In this document: piece by piece, positions 44,267 to 52,951 of the stretch
How the letters are laid out: each line of letters opens with the position of its first letter
How positions within the stretch are numbered: position 1 is the stretch's first letter
DNA from: Spirosoma sp. KCTC 42546
GTDB lineage: Bacteria > Bacteroidota > Bacteroidia > Cytophagales > Spirosomataceae
DNA length: 64,000 bases
Reading direction: 5' to 3'
Assembly: GCF_006965485.1 (NCBI RefSeq)
Contig: NZ_CP041360.1
Coordinates: forward strand, 6,118,501 to 6,182,500
Program-made: the position numbers and the translations under genes
The notes under the pieces: generated by a model
Seen by the model: only the letters and a program-made list of their open reading frames with translations
Database searches by the model: none
What the model was told of the DNA's origin: nothing

Positions 44267-44327
44267 TAAACGCAAAGAAGGTTACGCAAAGAGCGCAGAG
44301 AAGTAATTTGCGTGCACTTTGCGTTTA
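44267..44327. repeat. Intercistronic inverted repeat with ACGCAAAG words
   Basis: Perfect 11-bp arms TAAACGCAAAG (44267-44277) and CTTTGCGTTTA (44317-44327) flank further CGCAAA words. The element fills the gap between the LytS kinase and LytTR regulator. It is related in sequence to the arms at 19303-19397. Confidence 0.6.
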
Positions 44328-44332
44328 TATTT

Positions 44333-45409
44333 TTAAAGTTTATTGTCAGCAAATGAGATACATAAAGCCGCCTTGTACGTATCAAACCCATCTTCTGTTT
44401 GAAGTGTATAGCGTCCGGGATAGAGTAGCTCCAGGCGTTTTCGAAGATTGACAAGGCCGATACCGCCTTTCTGCCCGTTTGGCTGAACCGCTGGTTTATT
44501 GTTTTCTATCGTCATTTCCATGGCCGTTGGTTTCAGCGTCAGTGTGCCATGTAGCCAGGATTTCCCTACCTGTTTACCAACTCCGTGCTTAAACGCATTC
44601 TCAACTAAAGGCAGCAGTAAAAGTGGCGCAATTTCACGCCCGTTTGGGTTTCCGGTGATAGTGAGCGCAATGTCTGAATGGTCTCCACAACGGATTTTTT
44701 CCAGCTCGATGTAATTCTGCAAATAGCCAATCTCCTTTTCGAGGGGCACCCGAACATCATCGCTATCATAGAGCATATACTCCATCATTTCGGATAACTT
44801 CAGGACCATATCCGGGGCCAGATCAGATTTTTTGAGCGTCAGCGCATAGAGATTATTCAGGATATTGAACAAAAAATGGGGGTTCACCTGCGACCGTAAA
44901 AAATTCAGTTCGGCCTGTAGTTTCTCAACCGTAATCTTCTGAATCATACGCTGCTGCTCGTACCAGTCGATACTTAGTTTCAGCGGGACCATCAGCCCTA
45001 GATACCAAAGGGTGCTGAAGAAATTGTACGATATCGTTTCGATCCAGTCGCGATTTCGGGTTGGGGCAATAACGAATCCGTAAATGATAAAATCGTAAAA
45101 ACCCTGTACTAACAGATAGCAGAGTATAGACAAAAGTACGAGTGAGAAATAGCGAAGATAACGCCCTGTCAATAAATAACGGGGTAAAAAATAATGCAGA
45201 TTAAGGTACGCAATCCCAATTAGCAACCCAACCCGGACAAGTACACAAGCCGCAAAATAAGGCAACCCGGCCTTGTAAATCAGGTATCGTTTCTCGTACA
45301 GAAAAAAGCCCGTAATCAATACCCAGTAGGCCGTATGCACCAGCGCATATTTAACCGGGATGGTTCGGTTTGAAAGTGGAATTTTCACTCGTCTGTCCAG
45401 AAAGTCCAT
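44333..45409 (-). CDS. LytS-type sensor histidine kinase
   Basis: A 358-residue membrane kinase. The N-terminal half has several transmembrane helices (hydrophobic segments such as YALVHTAYWVLITGFFLYEKR, YFSLVLLSILCYLLVQGFYDFIIYGFVI). The kinase domain has the His_kinase motif LNFLRSQVNPHFLFNILNNLYAL with the phospho-acceptor His in NPHF. The ATP-binding region is PLLLLPLVENAFKHGVGK and GGIGLVNLRKRLELLYPGRY. It belongs to the LytS/YehU class that pairs with LytTR regulators. The signal is unknown. The regulator gene follows directly downstream. Confidence 0.9.
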   Translation of the reverse strand: MDFLDRRVKIPLSNRTIPVKYALVHTAYWVLITGFFLYEKRYLIYKAGLPYFAACVLVRVGLLIGIAYLNLHYFLPRYLLTGRYLRYFSLVLLSILCYLLVQGFYDFIIYGFVIAPTRNRDWIETISYNFFSTLWYLGLMVPLKLSIDWYEQQRMIQKITVEKLQAELNFLRSQVNPHFLFNILNNLYALTLKKSDLAPDMVLKLSEMMEYMLYDSDDVRVPLEKEIGYLQNYIELEKIRCGDHSDIALTITGNPNGREIAPLLLLPLVENAFKHGVGKQVGKSWLHGTLTLKPTAMEMTIENNKPAVQPNGQKGGIGLVNLRKRLELLYPGRYTLQTEDGFDTYKAALCISFADNKL

Positions 45410-45415
45410 AAACTG

Positions 45416-45483
45416 GTAGCCTGGACGGCCACGTCCGGGAGAATACTATGTATGTCAAACCCGGATGTGGCCGTCCAGGCTAC
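45416..45483. repeat. 24-bp inverted repeat upstream of the LytS kinase
   Basis: Arm 45416-45439 (GTAGCCTGGACGGCCAC plus TCCGGG) is complementary to 45460-45483 with a single mismatch, around a 20-nt spacer. It is GC-rich, unlike its AT-rich surroundings. The 209-bp stretch to the dioxygenase start (45484-45692) should contain its promoter; I see a weak dyad GACCAACGA/TCGTTGGTC but no clear -7 box. Confidence 0.75.
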
Positions 45484-45692
45484 TACGCTGTAAATGAACG
45501 CAAAAGAAAAACACCCTGAAAATTATATCGACCAACGACCAAAAAAGTAGAGAAAGGGAATTGACGTCCGCAACTCGTCTATTTTTCTGATCGTTGGTCT
45601 ATTATTTTTTGGGATGAAGAACGCTTGCCGTTGCTTTACTGGCGTATCGGCCAACGTGCTGATAACCTGAACCATTTCAACAGCTTATACAC

Positions 45693-46328
45693 ATGAAAAA
45701 TCACTGGTTAATTCTGCTTCTCGCCATGCTATCCACTACGCTGAACGTACTAGGACAGGATAATAAAGTTGGCGGCCCCTGCGAAGGGTGTGAAGCCATT
45801 CTGGAGAGTCCGGTTCCCTTCGACAAACTGGATAGCTTCCTGAAAATGCCGGATGCATCATGGGATGGGAAGAAGCCTCTTGGGATAAATGGAATCGTTT
45901 ATAAGGCAGATGGAAAAACACCCGCGTCGGGCGTTATGCTATACATCTACCATACCGATGAAACGGGCCATTATCCAAAAAAAGGTGATGAAAAAGGCTG
46001 GGCAAAGCGGCATGGGTACATCCGTGGCTGGATGCGTACCAACGAAAAAGGAGAATACAAATTTGTTACACTTCGGCCAGCGTCCTACCCTGGCCGTACC
46101 GATCCAGCCCATATTCACATCACGGTGAAAGAGCCGGGGCTCAACGAATATTACATTGATGAATACTTGTTCGATGATGACCCGCTGCTAACGACTTCGG
46201 CCCGGCAGAAACTGGAGAATCGGGGTGGCAGTGGCATACTGAAACTCAAGGATGTAGGCAACATGTATAAAGCCGAACGGCATATCTACCTCGGCAGGAA
46301 TATTCCGAACTACCCAGCGAATCAGTAA
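45693..46328 (+). CDS. Exported intradiol ring-cleavage dioxygenase-like protein
   Basis: A 211-residue protein with a signal peptide (MKNHWLILLLAMLSTTLNVLGQ) and a CEGCEAIL region near the start of the mature chain. The intradiol dioxygenase core is present. It has the IYHTDETGHYP segment with a Tyr ligand, GYIRGWMRTNEKGEYKFVTLRPASYPGRTDPAHIHITV with the second Tyr and the two His of PAHIH, and a Thr-rich end. These four residues bind non-haem Fe(III). Cytoplasmic relatives open catechol or protocatechuate. Exported Bacteroidota homologues have unknown substrates. It is followed by the TonB receptor gene on the same strand. Confidence 0.85.
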   Translation: MKNHWLILLLAMLSTTLNVLGQDNKVGGPCEGCEAILESPVPFDKLDSFLKMPDASWDGKKPLGINGIVYKADGKTPASGVMLYIYHTDETGHYPKKGDEKGWAKRHGYIRGWMRTNEKGEYKFVTLRPASYPGRTDPAHIHITVKEPGLNEYYIDEYLFDDDPLLTTSARQKLENRGGSGILKLKDVGNMYKAERHIYLGRNIPNYPANQ

Positions 46329-46436
46329 ATCATAGGACCTGATTTAGTCGCCTTGGCCCCCTTTCAGTAGATAGGGCTGGCCAACTATTGCCCTGACTAT
46401 AATACCGTTGCGTGATTCCTAATAAACTACCTACTT

Positions 46437-48824
46437 ATGAAGCGCATCGTTTTCATTCTACTTCTATACTTATCTGGTACGCAAGCGTTGAAGGCGCAAT
46501 TCGTTGATAGTCTGGGATCTGTAACAGGTACTTTTGCTGATTCTATCACAAGAAAGGCCATTCCGTTGGCAACCATTTTGCTGTTTCAGCAGACTAAATT
46601 GGTCGATGGTACGCTAACCGACAGCCAGGGCCATTTTGTATTTAACAACCTTCCATTGGGCACGTATTCTCTTGCGTTTAGTGCTGTAGGGTATCGACCA
46701 ACCCAAACGAATGTATGGACGATACAGACTCAACACCCTACCCAGAATTTAGGTATTATTGCCGTCCATCAGGATGTAACAAACCTACAGGCAATAACGG
46801 TTAGAGGGCAAAAACCGCTGATTGAACAGCGGGTCGACGGCATTACATTCAATGCGGAGAGTCTGCCTTCTATTGCGGGAAGCGATGCATCGGATGTGTT
46901 GCGCAAGGTACCGCTGCTTTCGGTCGATGCAACCGGTGGACTTTCCATGCGAGGGAGTTCCAATATTCGAGTCTTCATTGATGGCAAACCGTCCGACCTG
47001 TATGCTTCGTCGGTGGCCGATGCGTTAAAGTCGATCTCCGGTGAAAGTATTGTCAAGGTTGAACTCATCACGCACCCGTCTGCCCGATACGATACAGAAG
47101 GTACGGATGGCGTGGTAAACATCATCACCCGAAAAAACCGTGATAATGCCACCAATGGCACTATAAGTGCTGTTTTGGGGAACCGAAGCGAAATCCTGAT
47201 GGGGGACATACAAAGTAAGTACGGAAAATGGCTGGCGAAACTGGATGGATACTACCAACCCTACTGGAACCGTAATGGCTCCGTGCTGGAACGCGAAACA
47301 GGCCCGTTCCGCATCATCCAGAAAAACGAATCCCGGCAATCCGGCAACTACGTCTATGGTGGAGCCAGTCTGTTATATAGCCTCGATACGTTAAACACGC
47401 TTACTATGGGCTATCGACTGCGCAGGTCGCCTTATCAGACGCACCTGCTTTCAGCTAATTACACAATAGCTAATGAGCAGCTTACGCCTACGTTTCAACG
47501 AAGAATCGAAAGCCCCTTTAGCAACAACGGCAGCACGTTTTCGGCAGGCTACACCAGAAATTCAGCAGATAAGCAAAACGGATCACCGAAACGCGAATTC
47601 TCGCTATTGGGAATGTATTATCTGTTCAATGGTACCAATCGCTACGATATGGAGCAGGTAGCCCAGACTCCTTATAAAGAAAACTTCTATGGGAAAACCC
47701 TGAACCACGACCTGCTTATTCAGGCAGATTATACTCAATTATTTACGGATAAATTAAAATGGGAAACCGGCGGTAAACTCACACGTAAAAACCTGAAAAG
47801 CGACAGTTGGTTTGGGATTTATGATTTTGCAAATCAGGACTTCGCGAACGACGTGATCCGGTCAAACGGGTTTTCGTACCAGAGCTCGATTTATGCGCTG
47901 TATGCCAATTTGAGTTTCCAGCTAAAAACCTGGCAATTGATGGCCGGACTACGTTATGAAAAAACAGACTTGGCGGCCTCCTTTAAAGACAATCTACTCC
48001 AGCTGCCTTCTTTTCAGAACCTTGCCCCCAACTTGCTGATTAGTAGAAATCTGAACCAGAAAAGCACGCTAAAACTGGGGTATACGGTGAAGCTGGTTCG
48101 CCCCTATTTCTCGTACCTGAACCCAACCGTAAACCGGAGCGATTCGCTCAATATTCAATTCGGCAACCCCTACCTCCAGCCTGAAATTACCCGCCGGTAT
48201 CAGCTTAGCTATTCCCGAAATGGCACCCGGTTATTTACCGATATCGCCCTGTTTTACAACCACAACCAAAATAGCATCGAGACCATCCGAACGGCCCGGC
48301 CCGATAGTGTTTTTGAAAGCACCTTTCAAAATATTGGCCGAAATAAACGACTGGGTGTGTCGGTCAATCTAACCTGGAAACCCACTCCCAAAATTAGCCT
48401 GGGTGGTACATTGACCACGCAGTACGTCCAGTTGGAGAGTCCTATTATGCAACTGACCAATAGTGGTCTGATGCGCCAATTCGTTCTGAACTACAGCCAT
48501 AAACTACCCAAAGGCTATAGTATCGACTTCTATGGGTTCTTCGATGCAAACAGCATCCAGTTACAGGGCTATCGGAGCGGTTGGAAATACTACAGCCTGA
48601 CGTTCAGTAAAAAATCGGCCGACGATCGATTTAACCTGAGCCTTCGGATGGACACACCCCTGTCACAATACACCTTCATTGATGAAGTAATTACCACCAA
48701 CGCCTTCCATCAGCGTCAAACGACACGTTACCAGAACCAGAATCTTCGCCTTACAGGCTCATTCAAATTGGGCCGGAAACAAATCAAAAGCCCCCGCGTA
48801 CGGCAGGCAGAGAACCCAGACTAG
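46437..48824 (+). CDS. TonB-dependent receptor-like outer membrane beta-barrel protein
   Basis: A 795-residue outer membrane protein. The signal peptide is followed by a carboxypeptidase-D regulatory-like domain (about 27-105, SVTGTFADSITRKAIPLATILLF...SAVGYRP). A plug domain (about 110-215) contains DVLRKVPLLSVDATGGLSMRGSSNIRVFIDGKPSD. A long beta-barrel (about 215-780) has alternating aromatic strands. I could not identify a clear TonB box, so it is of the OMP_b-brl_3 type. It probably imports a ligand made or processed by the exported dioxygenase next door. It ends 72 nt from the convergent VOC gene. Confidence 0.85.
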   Translation: MKRIVFILLLYLSGTQALKAQFVDSLGSVTGTFADSITRKAIPLATILLFQQTKLVDGTLTDSQGHFVFNNLPLGTYSLAFSAVGYRPTQTNVWTIQTQHPTQNLGIIAVHQDVTNLQAITVRGQKPLIEQRVDGITFNAESLPSIAGSDASDVLRKVPLLSVDATGGLSMRGSSNIRVFIDGKPSDLYASSVADALKSISGESIVKVELITHPSARYDTEGTDGVVNIITRKNRDNATNGTISAVLGNRSEILMGDIQSKYGKWLAKLDGYYQPYWNRNGSVLERETGPFRIIQKNESRQSGNYVYGGASLLYSLDTLNTLTMGYRLRRSPYQTHLLSANYTIANEQLTPTFQRRIESPFSNNGSTFSAGYTRNSADKQNGSPKREFSLLGMYYLFNGTNRYDMEQVAQTPYKENFYGKTLNHDLLIQADYTQLFTDKLKWETGGKLTRKNLKSDSWFGIYDFANQDFANDVIRSNGFSYQSSIYALYANLSFQLKTWQLMAGLRYEKTDLAASFKDNLLQLPSFQNLAPNLLISRNLNQKSTLKLGYTVKLVRPYFSYLNPTVNRSDSLNIQFGNPYLQPEITRRYQLSYSRNGTRLFTDIALFYNHNQNSIETIRTARPDSVFESTFQNIGRNKRLGVSVNLTWKPTPKISLGGTLTTQYVQLESPIMQLTNSGLMRQFVLNYSHKLPKGYSIDFYGFFDANSIQLQGYRSGWKYYSLTFSKKSADDRFNLSLRMDTPLSQYTFIDEVITTNAFHQRQTTRYQNQNLRLTGSFKLGRKQIKSPRVRQAENPD

Positions 48825-48858
48825 AGCAGTGCTGTCTAAGATGCTTTGATCATACCCA

Positions 48859-48886
48859 TGGGCTTCAGTCCGTGTATAAAAGCCCA
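48859..48886. terminator. Weak hairpin between TonB-receptor and VOC genes
   Basis: TGGGCTT and AAGCCCA form a 7-bp stem around a 14-nt loop in the gap between two convergent genes. No T run follows on either strand, so the call is weak. Confidence 0.35.
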
Positions 48887-48896
48887 CCTCGAGCAA

Positions 48897-49292
48897 TCAG
48901 TTTTGTCGCTCGCCGTAGCAGTAGCAAAGCCCATCTGGCGCAACAACAAAAAAGACTTTCCATTCAGTAGTGCCATAGGTTTGATGATCAAATTTCGGTT
49001 CGCTTTTTTCCAGCCCATTTGCCTTTAATTCCGCGAATGCCTTTTCAACATCATCTACTTCAAAGAAACAGCCATCCTGGGTTGGATCACCTCCATTTTC
49101 GGCCAGCCCAATCTGAAATCCGTTTTTATCTATAGTAGCTGATTTATAGGGGCTGTCTTGCCGGGAAACCACCCGAAATCCCATAATCATTTCGTAAAAT
49201 GGGATCGCTGCCTCCAAATCAGGAACTGGCAAATTCATCTTATCCTGCTGGTAAGGCCAGGCATTTTTAATCGTTGCGTTGGGCGTTTCCAT
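48897..49292 (-). CDS. VOC superfamily (glyoxalase/bleomycin-resistance fold) protein
   Basis: A 131-residue cytoplasmic protein with the VOC fold. The segment MNLPVPDLEAAIPFYEMIMGFRVVSRQDSPYKSATI is the usual first beta-alpha-beta unit, and GCFFEVDDVEKAFAELKANG is the second. The C-terminal end, EWKVFFVVAPDGLCYCYGE, includes the typical DPDG-like segment. Possible roles include glyoxalase, ring-cleavage dioxygenase or drug binding. The catalytic metal ligands cannot be assigned. It stands alone between two operons. Confidence 0.8.
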   Translation of the reverse strand: METPNATIKNAWPYQQDKMNLPVPDLEAAIPFYEMIMGFRVVSRQDSPYKSATIDKNGFQIGLAENGGDPTQDGCFFEVDDVEKAFAELKANGLEKSEPKFDHQTYGTTEWKVFFVVAPDGLCYCYGERQN

Positions 49293-49393
49293 TTGGCTTT
49301 GTTCGGGTTGTTTAAGGTAATTTATCTATGTAGTTAGAATTTCGGGTAGGCATGAGTAAAGACGCCTTCACGATACATCCCAGCGCAATGTTA

Positions 49394-49432
49394 ACCCCCT
49401 TACAACGTATTCTTTTTACGTTGTAAGGGGGT
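49394..49432. repeat. 16-bp palindromic hairpin downstream of the permease block
   Basis: ACCCCCTTACAACGTA pairs exactly with TACGTTGTAAGGGGGT around a 7-nt loop. It follows the last permease gene of the 55.9-49.5 kb operon and precedes the VOC gene on the same strand. It may act as a terminator, although the minus-strand T run is weak. Confidence 0.7.
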
Positions 49433-49458
49433 CAGTTAAAAAAATCCTGTTGTAGGGC

Positions 49459-52107
49459 TTATTCACTCCGCAAACTCTTCACCGGGTTCATTAAAGCCGC
49501 TTTCATACTCTGGAAACTGACCGTCAATAGAGCAATCCCTACCGCCATCAGGGTAGCTAAGGCGAATATCCACCAGTCGATGGAAATCCGATATGGAAAG
49601 TCGTTCAGCCAGCTACTCATGGTCCACCAGGCTATGGGCGTGGCGATAACGGAAGCCAGGAAAACCAGTATGATAAAATTTCTTGACAACAGCCCCATGA
49701 TTGTTAGCACACTGGCTCCCAGTACTTTCCGGATACCAATTTCTTTGACACGCTGTTCCACGCTGAATGCGGCAAGCCCGAACAATCCCATACAACCTAC
49801 AATGATGGCAAGGACCGCGAATAGCCAGAGCAGCTCGGATAGTTTTTTTTCAATACTGTACATTTTCCCATAGGTCTCGTCCATGAACTTATAATCCAGA
49901 GGAAAGTTGCGGGAGAACCTGTTCCATACGGTGTTGATATACGCTATCGTTTTCTGCATATCGGCCTCTCGGACTTTTACTGCCACTTTAAACAGTTCCT
50001 GCGGCACCATGTGGATCACGGCAGCCGTAACTTTCTCATGAAGGCTTTTGTAGTGAAAATCTCTGACTACCCCTATTATCTTTCCTTTTTTAATCGGATT
50101 AGTCGTGTCGGTGGGTGCCCATTCGTGCCAATTTATTCGCTGGCCCAATGCTTTCTCAGGGGAGCTAAAGCCAAACTCCTTTACAGCGGTTTCGTTAATG
50201 ATAAAGGCTTCCTGCACATCTGTCGACATGTCTTTTGAAAAATCCCTACCAGCAATAAGCTGTAACCCAACTGTTTTCAGGTAGTTATGATCGCCAACAA
50301 ACATATTTACGGAATAGTCTTTTCCGCCATTCCTGCCTGGAAGTGTAACACCGTCCCCCGCAAACTGGTCGCCCGGAAGGCCATAGCCCGATGTAACAGC
50401 AATTACATTGGGGGAACGTCTGAGTTCGTTTTTAAAGGTTTCCAGCCCTTTCCCGGCTACATCGCCCTGTGCCTGAAAATAGATAAGCTGTTCTTTACTA
50501 AACCCCAGATCCTTATTGTTCATATACTGGGTTTGCCTGAACACGACAAGAGTTGAAATAATAAGCAATGAAGAAAGCCCAAACTGCACAACAACCAGCA
50601 CCTGCCTGAGCCAGGGTGTACCGTTGCGGGATAGTTGTATATTTTTCAACACATTCACCGGCTGGAAACCAGATACAATGATGGCTGGATAGCTCCCCGC
50701 CAGTATACCCACCAATAGGGTTGCCCCCAAGAGCAACAGGCACAGTTGCGGATCTGTGAACGGGTTAAAGGCTATTGCTTTGTCGGTGAAACGATTCAAG
50801 GCTGGAACGACGATCAACATAGCGATTAACGCAATGAGCATAGCCATTATGGCCACCAATATCGTTTCGCCCAGAAATTGAAAAACGAGTTGCCAGCGTC
50901 CTGCACCAACTACTTTTCTGACTCCGATTTCTCTGGCTCTTCGGAACGATACGGCTGTAGCCAGGTTGATAAAATTGAAACAGGCAATAACAAGCACAAA
51001 CAGCGCTACGATCATCAATGCGTTTACATAGCTTTCATTGCCACGGATGGCATTGTCAAAGGTAAAATCAGCCGAGCCAAGATGAATAGCCTGGAGCCGC
51101 TGAAAAAAAGGGAGCATGACCGTATCGCCGGGTTTGATGATTTCGGTTTTTACATACCCCTGTAATTTGTTTTGCAGGAGCCCAATATCCGTTCCCGGTT
51201 TTACTTTTACATAGGTATAAAACTGGTTCCAGGTCCACCTTTCCATTCGGCTTGGCGGGATACCCACACTGGAGAAAGACATCAGGAAATGAAAATCCAG
51301 ATGAAAATGATCCGGCAGTGGCGCAAGCACGCCTTTTACGGTATAATCAAACGTATTGATTTTGATGGTTTTACCAACGGGATTCTCCTCTCCGAAATAT
51401 TTTTTTGCCAGTTCGCTGGTAAGAATAATTGTTCTCGGAATATCAAGAATGTCAGCAGTCACCACTTCCTTTTCTAGTGGCAAAGCAAATAGCTGAAGAA
51501 AAGACGACTCCACAAACCAGCCTTTATCTTCATAGTTTTTCTGGGTGCCTACATCCATCAAAAATCGATCGGGAGCCATCAATATCCGGGCAGTTGTATC
51601 CACTTCAGGATAGTGCTGTTGCAGGAAGCTCGCGTAAGCCGGAGCAACAACTGCTGCCTTAGTGGTTGTATTGTCTTTGGTTCGTTCGGTATAAATGCGG
51701 TAAATGTTCTCGCTATCGGGTATGGTTTTATCGAACTTCCATTCATCCCATACAAACAGGCCAATTGCCAGACAGCCGACCATGCCTATAGCCAACCCGG
51801 CAATATTGATGGCCGAATAAGCTTTATTAAGCAGCAGATTTCTAAAAGCGATTTTAAAATAGTTCCGGATCATAACGGGGCTAAAAATTGAGGTCTGTTC
51901 GTATCCTTGTTTACTAATTTTCCGTTGGCGGACAAAGGGCGGTAAAACCGACACCACATTCAGCACATAGCGCAAGGTAGCCTGCGTCTTGCCCGCCCGC
52001 TGATACCAGTACGCGTAGAGTTCATCTAAATCGCCTTCAACCTCCTCCAGTGTTTCTTCGGGATGCAGGTGGGTCAAGAGCCAGTGGGCCCAGCGGGGTG
52101 ATTTCAT
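49459..52107 (-). CDS. Orphan FtsX/MacB-type ABC transporter permease
   Basis: An 882-residue permease. The N-terminal about 90 residues form a cytoplasmic prefix (RWAHWLLTHLHPEETLEEVEGDLDELYAYWYQRAGKTQA) found in PadR-linked permeases. A membrane helix, a large periplasmic MacB-PCD domain (about 130-370) and three helices of an FtsX domain (about 375-520) follow. A second periplasmic and FtsX unit (about 590-882) ends with the conserved MKAALMNPVKSLRSE. No ATPase gene is nearby, so energy coupling must come from elsewhere or the protein works as an orphan permease. It is the last gene of the PadR-permease operon, 10 nt after the LamG-like gene. Confidence 0.88.
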   Translation of the reverse strand: MKSPRWAHWLLTHLHPEETLEEVEGDLDELYAYWYQRAGKTQATLRYVLNVVSVLPPFVRQRKISKQGYEQTSIFSPVMIRNYFKIAFRNLLLNKAYSAINIAGLAIGMVGCLAIGLFVWDEWKFDKTIPDSENIYRIYTERTKDNTTTKAAVVAPAYASFLQQHYPEVDTTARILMAPDRFLMDVGTQKNYEDKGWFVESSFLQLFALPLEKEVVTADILDIPRTIILTSELAKKYFGEENPVGKTIKINTFDYTVKGVLAPLPDHFHLDFHFLMSFSSVGIPPSRMERWTWNQFYTYVKVKPGTDIGLLQNKLQGYVKTEIIKPGDTVMLPFFQRLQAIHLGSADFTFDNAIRGNESYVNALMIVALFVLVIACFNFINLATAVSFRRAREIGVRKVVGAGRWQLVFQFLGETILVAIMAMLIALIAMLIVVPALNRFTDKAIAFNPFTDPQLCLLLLGATLLVGILAGSYPAIIVSGFQPVNVLKNIQLSRNGTPWLRQVLVVVQFGLSSLLIISTLVVFRQTQYMNNKDLGFSKEQLIYFQAQGDVAGKGLETFKNELRRSPNVIAVTSGYGLPGDQFAGDGVTLPGRNGGKDYSVNMFVGDHNYLKTVGLQLIAGRDFSKDMSTDVQEAFIINETAVKEFGFSSPEKALGQRINWHEWAPTDTTNPIKKGKIIGVVRDFHYKSLHEKVTAAVIHMVPQELFKVAVKVREADMQKTIAYINTVWNRFSRNFPLDYKFMDETYGKMYSIEKKLSELLWLFAVLAIIVGCMGLFGLAAFSVEQRVKEIGIRKVLGASVLTIMGLLSRNFIILVFLASVIATPIAWWTMSSWLNDFPYRISIDWWIFALATLMAVGIALLTVSFQSMKAALMNPVKSLRSE

Positions 52108-52117
52108 GGCAACGGGA

Positions 52118-52804
52118 TTACTCTTTGGGAGTTACCACCAGGTCCCTAAAATGAGCGTCGGTTCCTGGGCCAACCCAAAGCCCAATTGCTCCTTCCTGAT
52201 TCGGGCCGTGTTTCAGATCGTTTACGATTAACGTGGGCTGTGCAGCCCCATGAACGTACAGTTTTGCTTTATCTCCCTGAATTTCAATCCTCACTTTTGT
52301 CCATTCGCCTTCTACTAGATCCACGTACGATTCATACTTTTCTGGTGTTTCTTTTCGGTTTTTCTGCCAGGGAAAGCCGGGGTATGAAATGTATTGTACC
52401 GAGTGGTTTCGTCGGACCTGATCATCGGCCCGACCATTGGTTGGCCGCAAATAGATACATTCAAATTTGGAATCATCGTCGGCAATTCGAAATGCAATGC
52501 CCACAAATCCACGGGCAAGCTCACCTGCATTACTTAAGAGTTTACCAGCTAGTTCCAACTCGATTATGCCATTTTGGAAGCGACTGTTTTTAATTTTAGC
52601 ATAGGACACTTCTGTCATAACACTGCCCAAATCGACGACTCGAACACTTGGCTTACCAAGGTAAGTCTCTACAAATACCTTTGTATTAATTGGTATTAGT
52701 CCATCTGTGTTAGTCAGGGAAAGCTTTGTTTCACGAACCTGCGCTACTCCAGCGCTAAAACATAGGGGCGTTAGCATTATAGAAAGCAATACTGTTATTT
52801 TCAT
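52118..52804 (-). CDS. Exported concanavalin-like (LamG/DUF1080-like fold) protein
   Basis: A 228-residue protein with a signal peptide (MKITVLLSIMLTPLCFSAGVAQ). Its beta-rich domain contains FQNGIIELELAGKLL, GFVGIAFRIADDDSKFECIYLRP and GEWTKVRIEIQGDKAKLYVHG, ending GAIGLWVGPGTDAHFRDLVV. This is the pattern of the concanavalin A-like jelly roll seen in LamG and DUF1080-related proteins. No catalytic residues are obvious. Its insertion between two permease genes, with no membrane or regulatory features, is unusual. The stop codon is 10 nt from the start of the next permease gene. Confidence 0.72.
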   Translation of the reverse strand: MKITVLLSIMLTPLCFSAGVAQVRETKLSLTNTDGLIPINTKVFVETYLGKPSVRVVDLGSVMTEVSYAKIKNSRFQNGIIELELAGKLLSNAGELARGFVGIAFRIADDDSKFECIYLRPTNGRADDQVRRNHSVQYISYPGFPWQKNRKETPEKYESYVDLVEGEWTKVRIEIQGDKAKLYVHGAAQPTLIVNDLKHGPNQEGAIGLWVGPGTDAHFRDLVVTPKE

Positions 52805-52951
52805 TGGTTTAATTTTGTTATAAAACTCACTACAGTCTCAATGTATCCAAAAGATTGGCTCTTGCCTGTCGTAGTAAACGTACCATTTTAGGGTTTAAAG
52901 CAGGGAGCATGGAGCTGGGTAGGATGCCTTTTCTGCGTTCTCGTCTCCACG

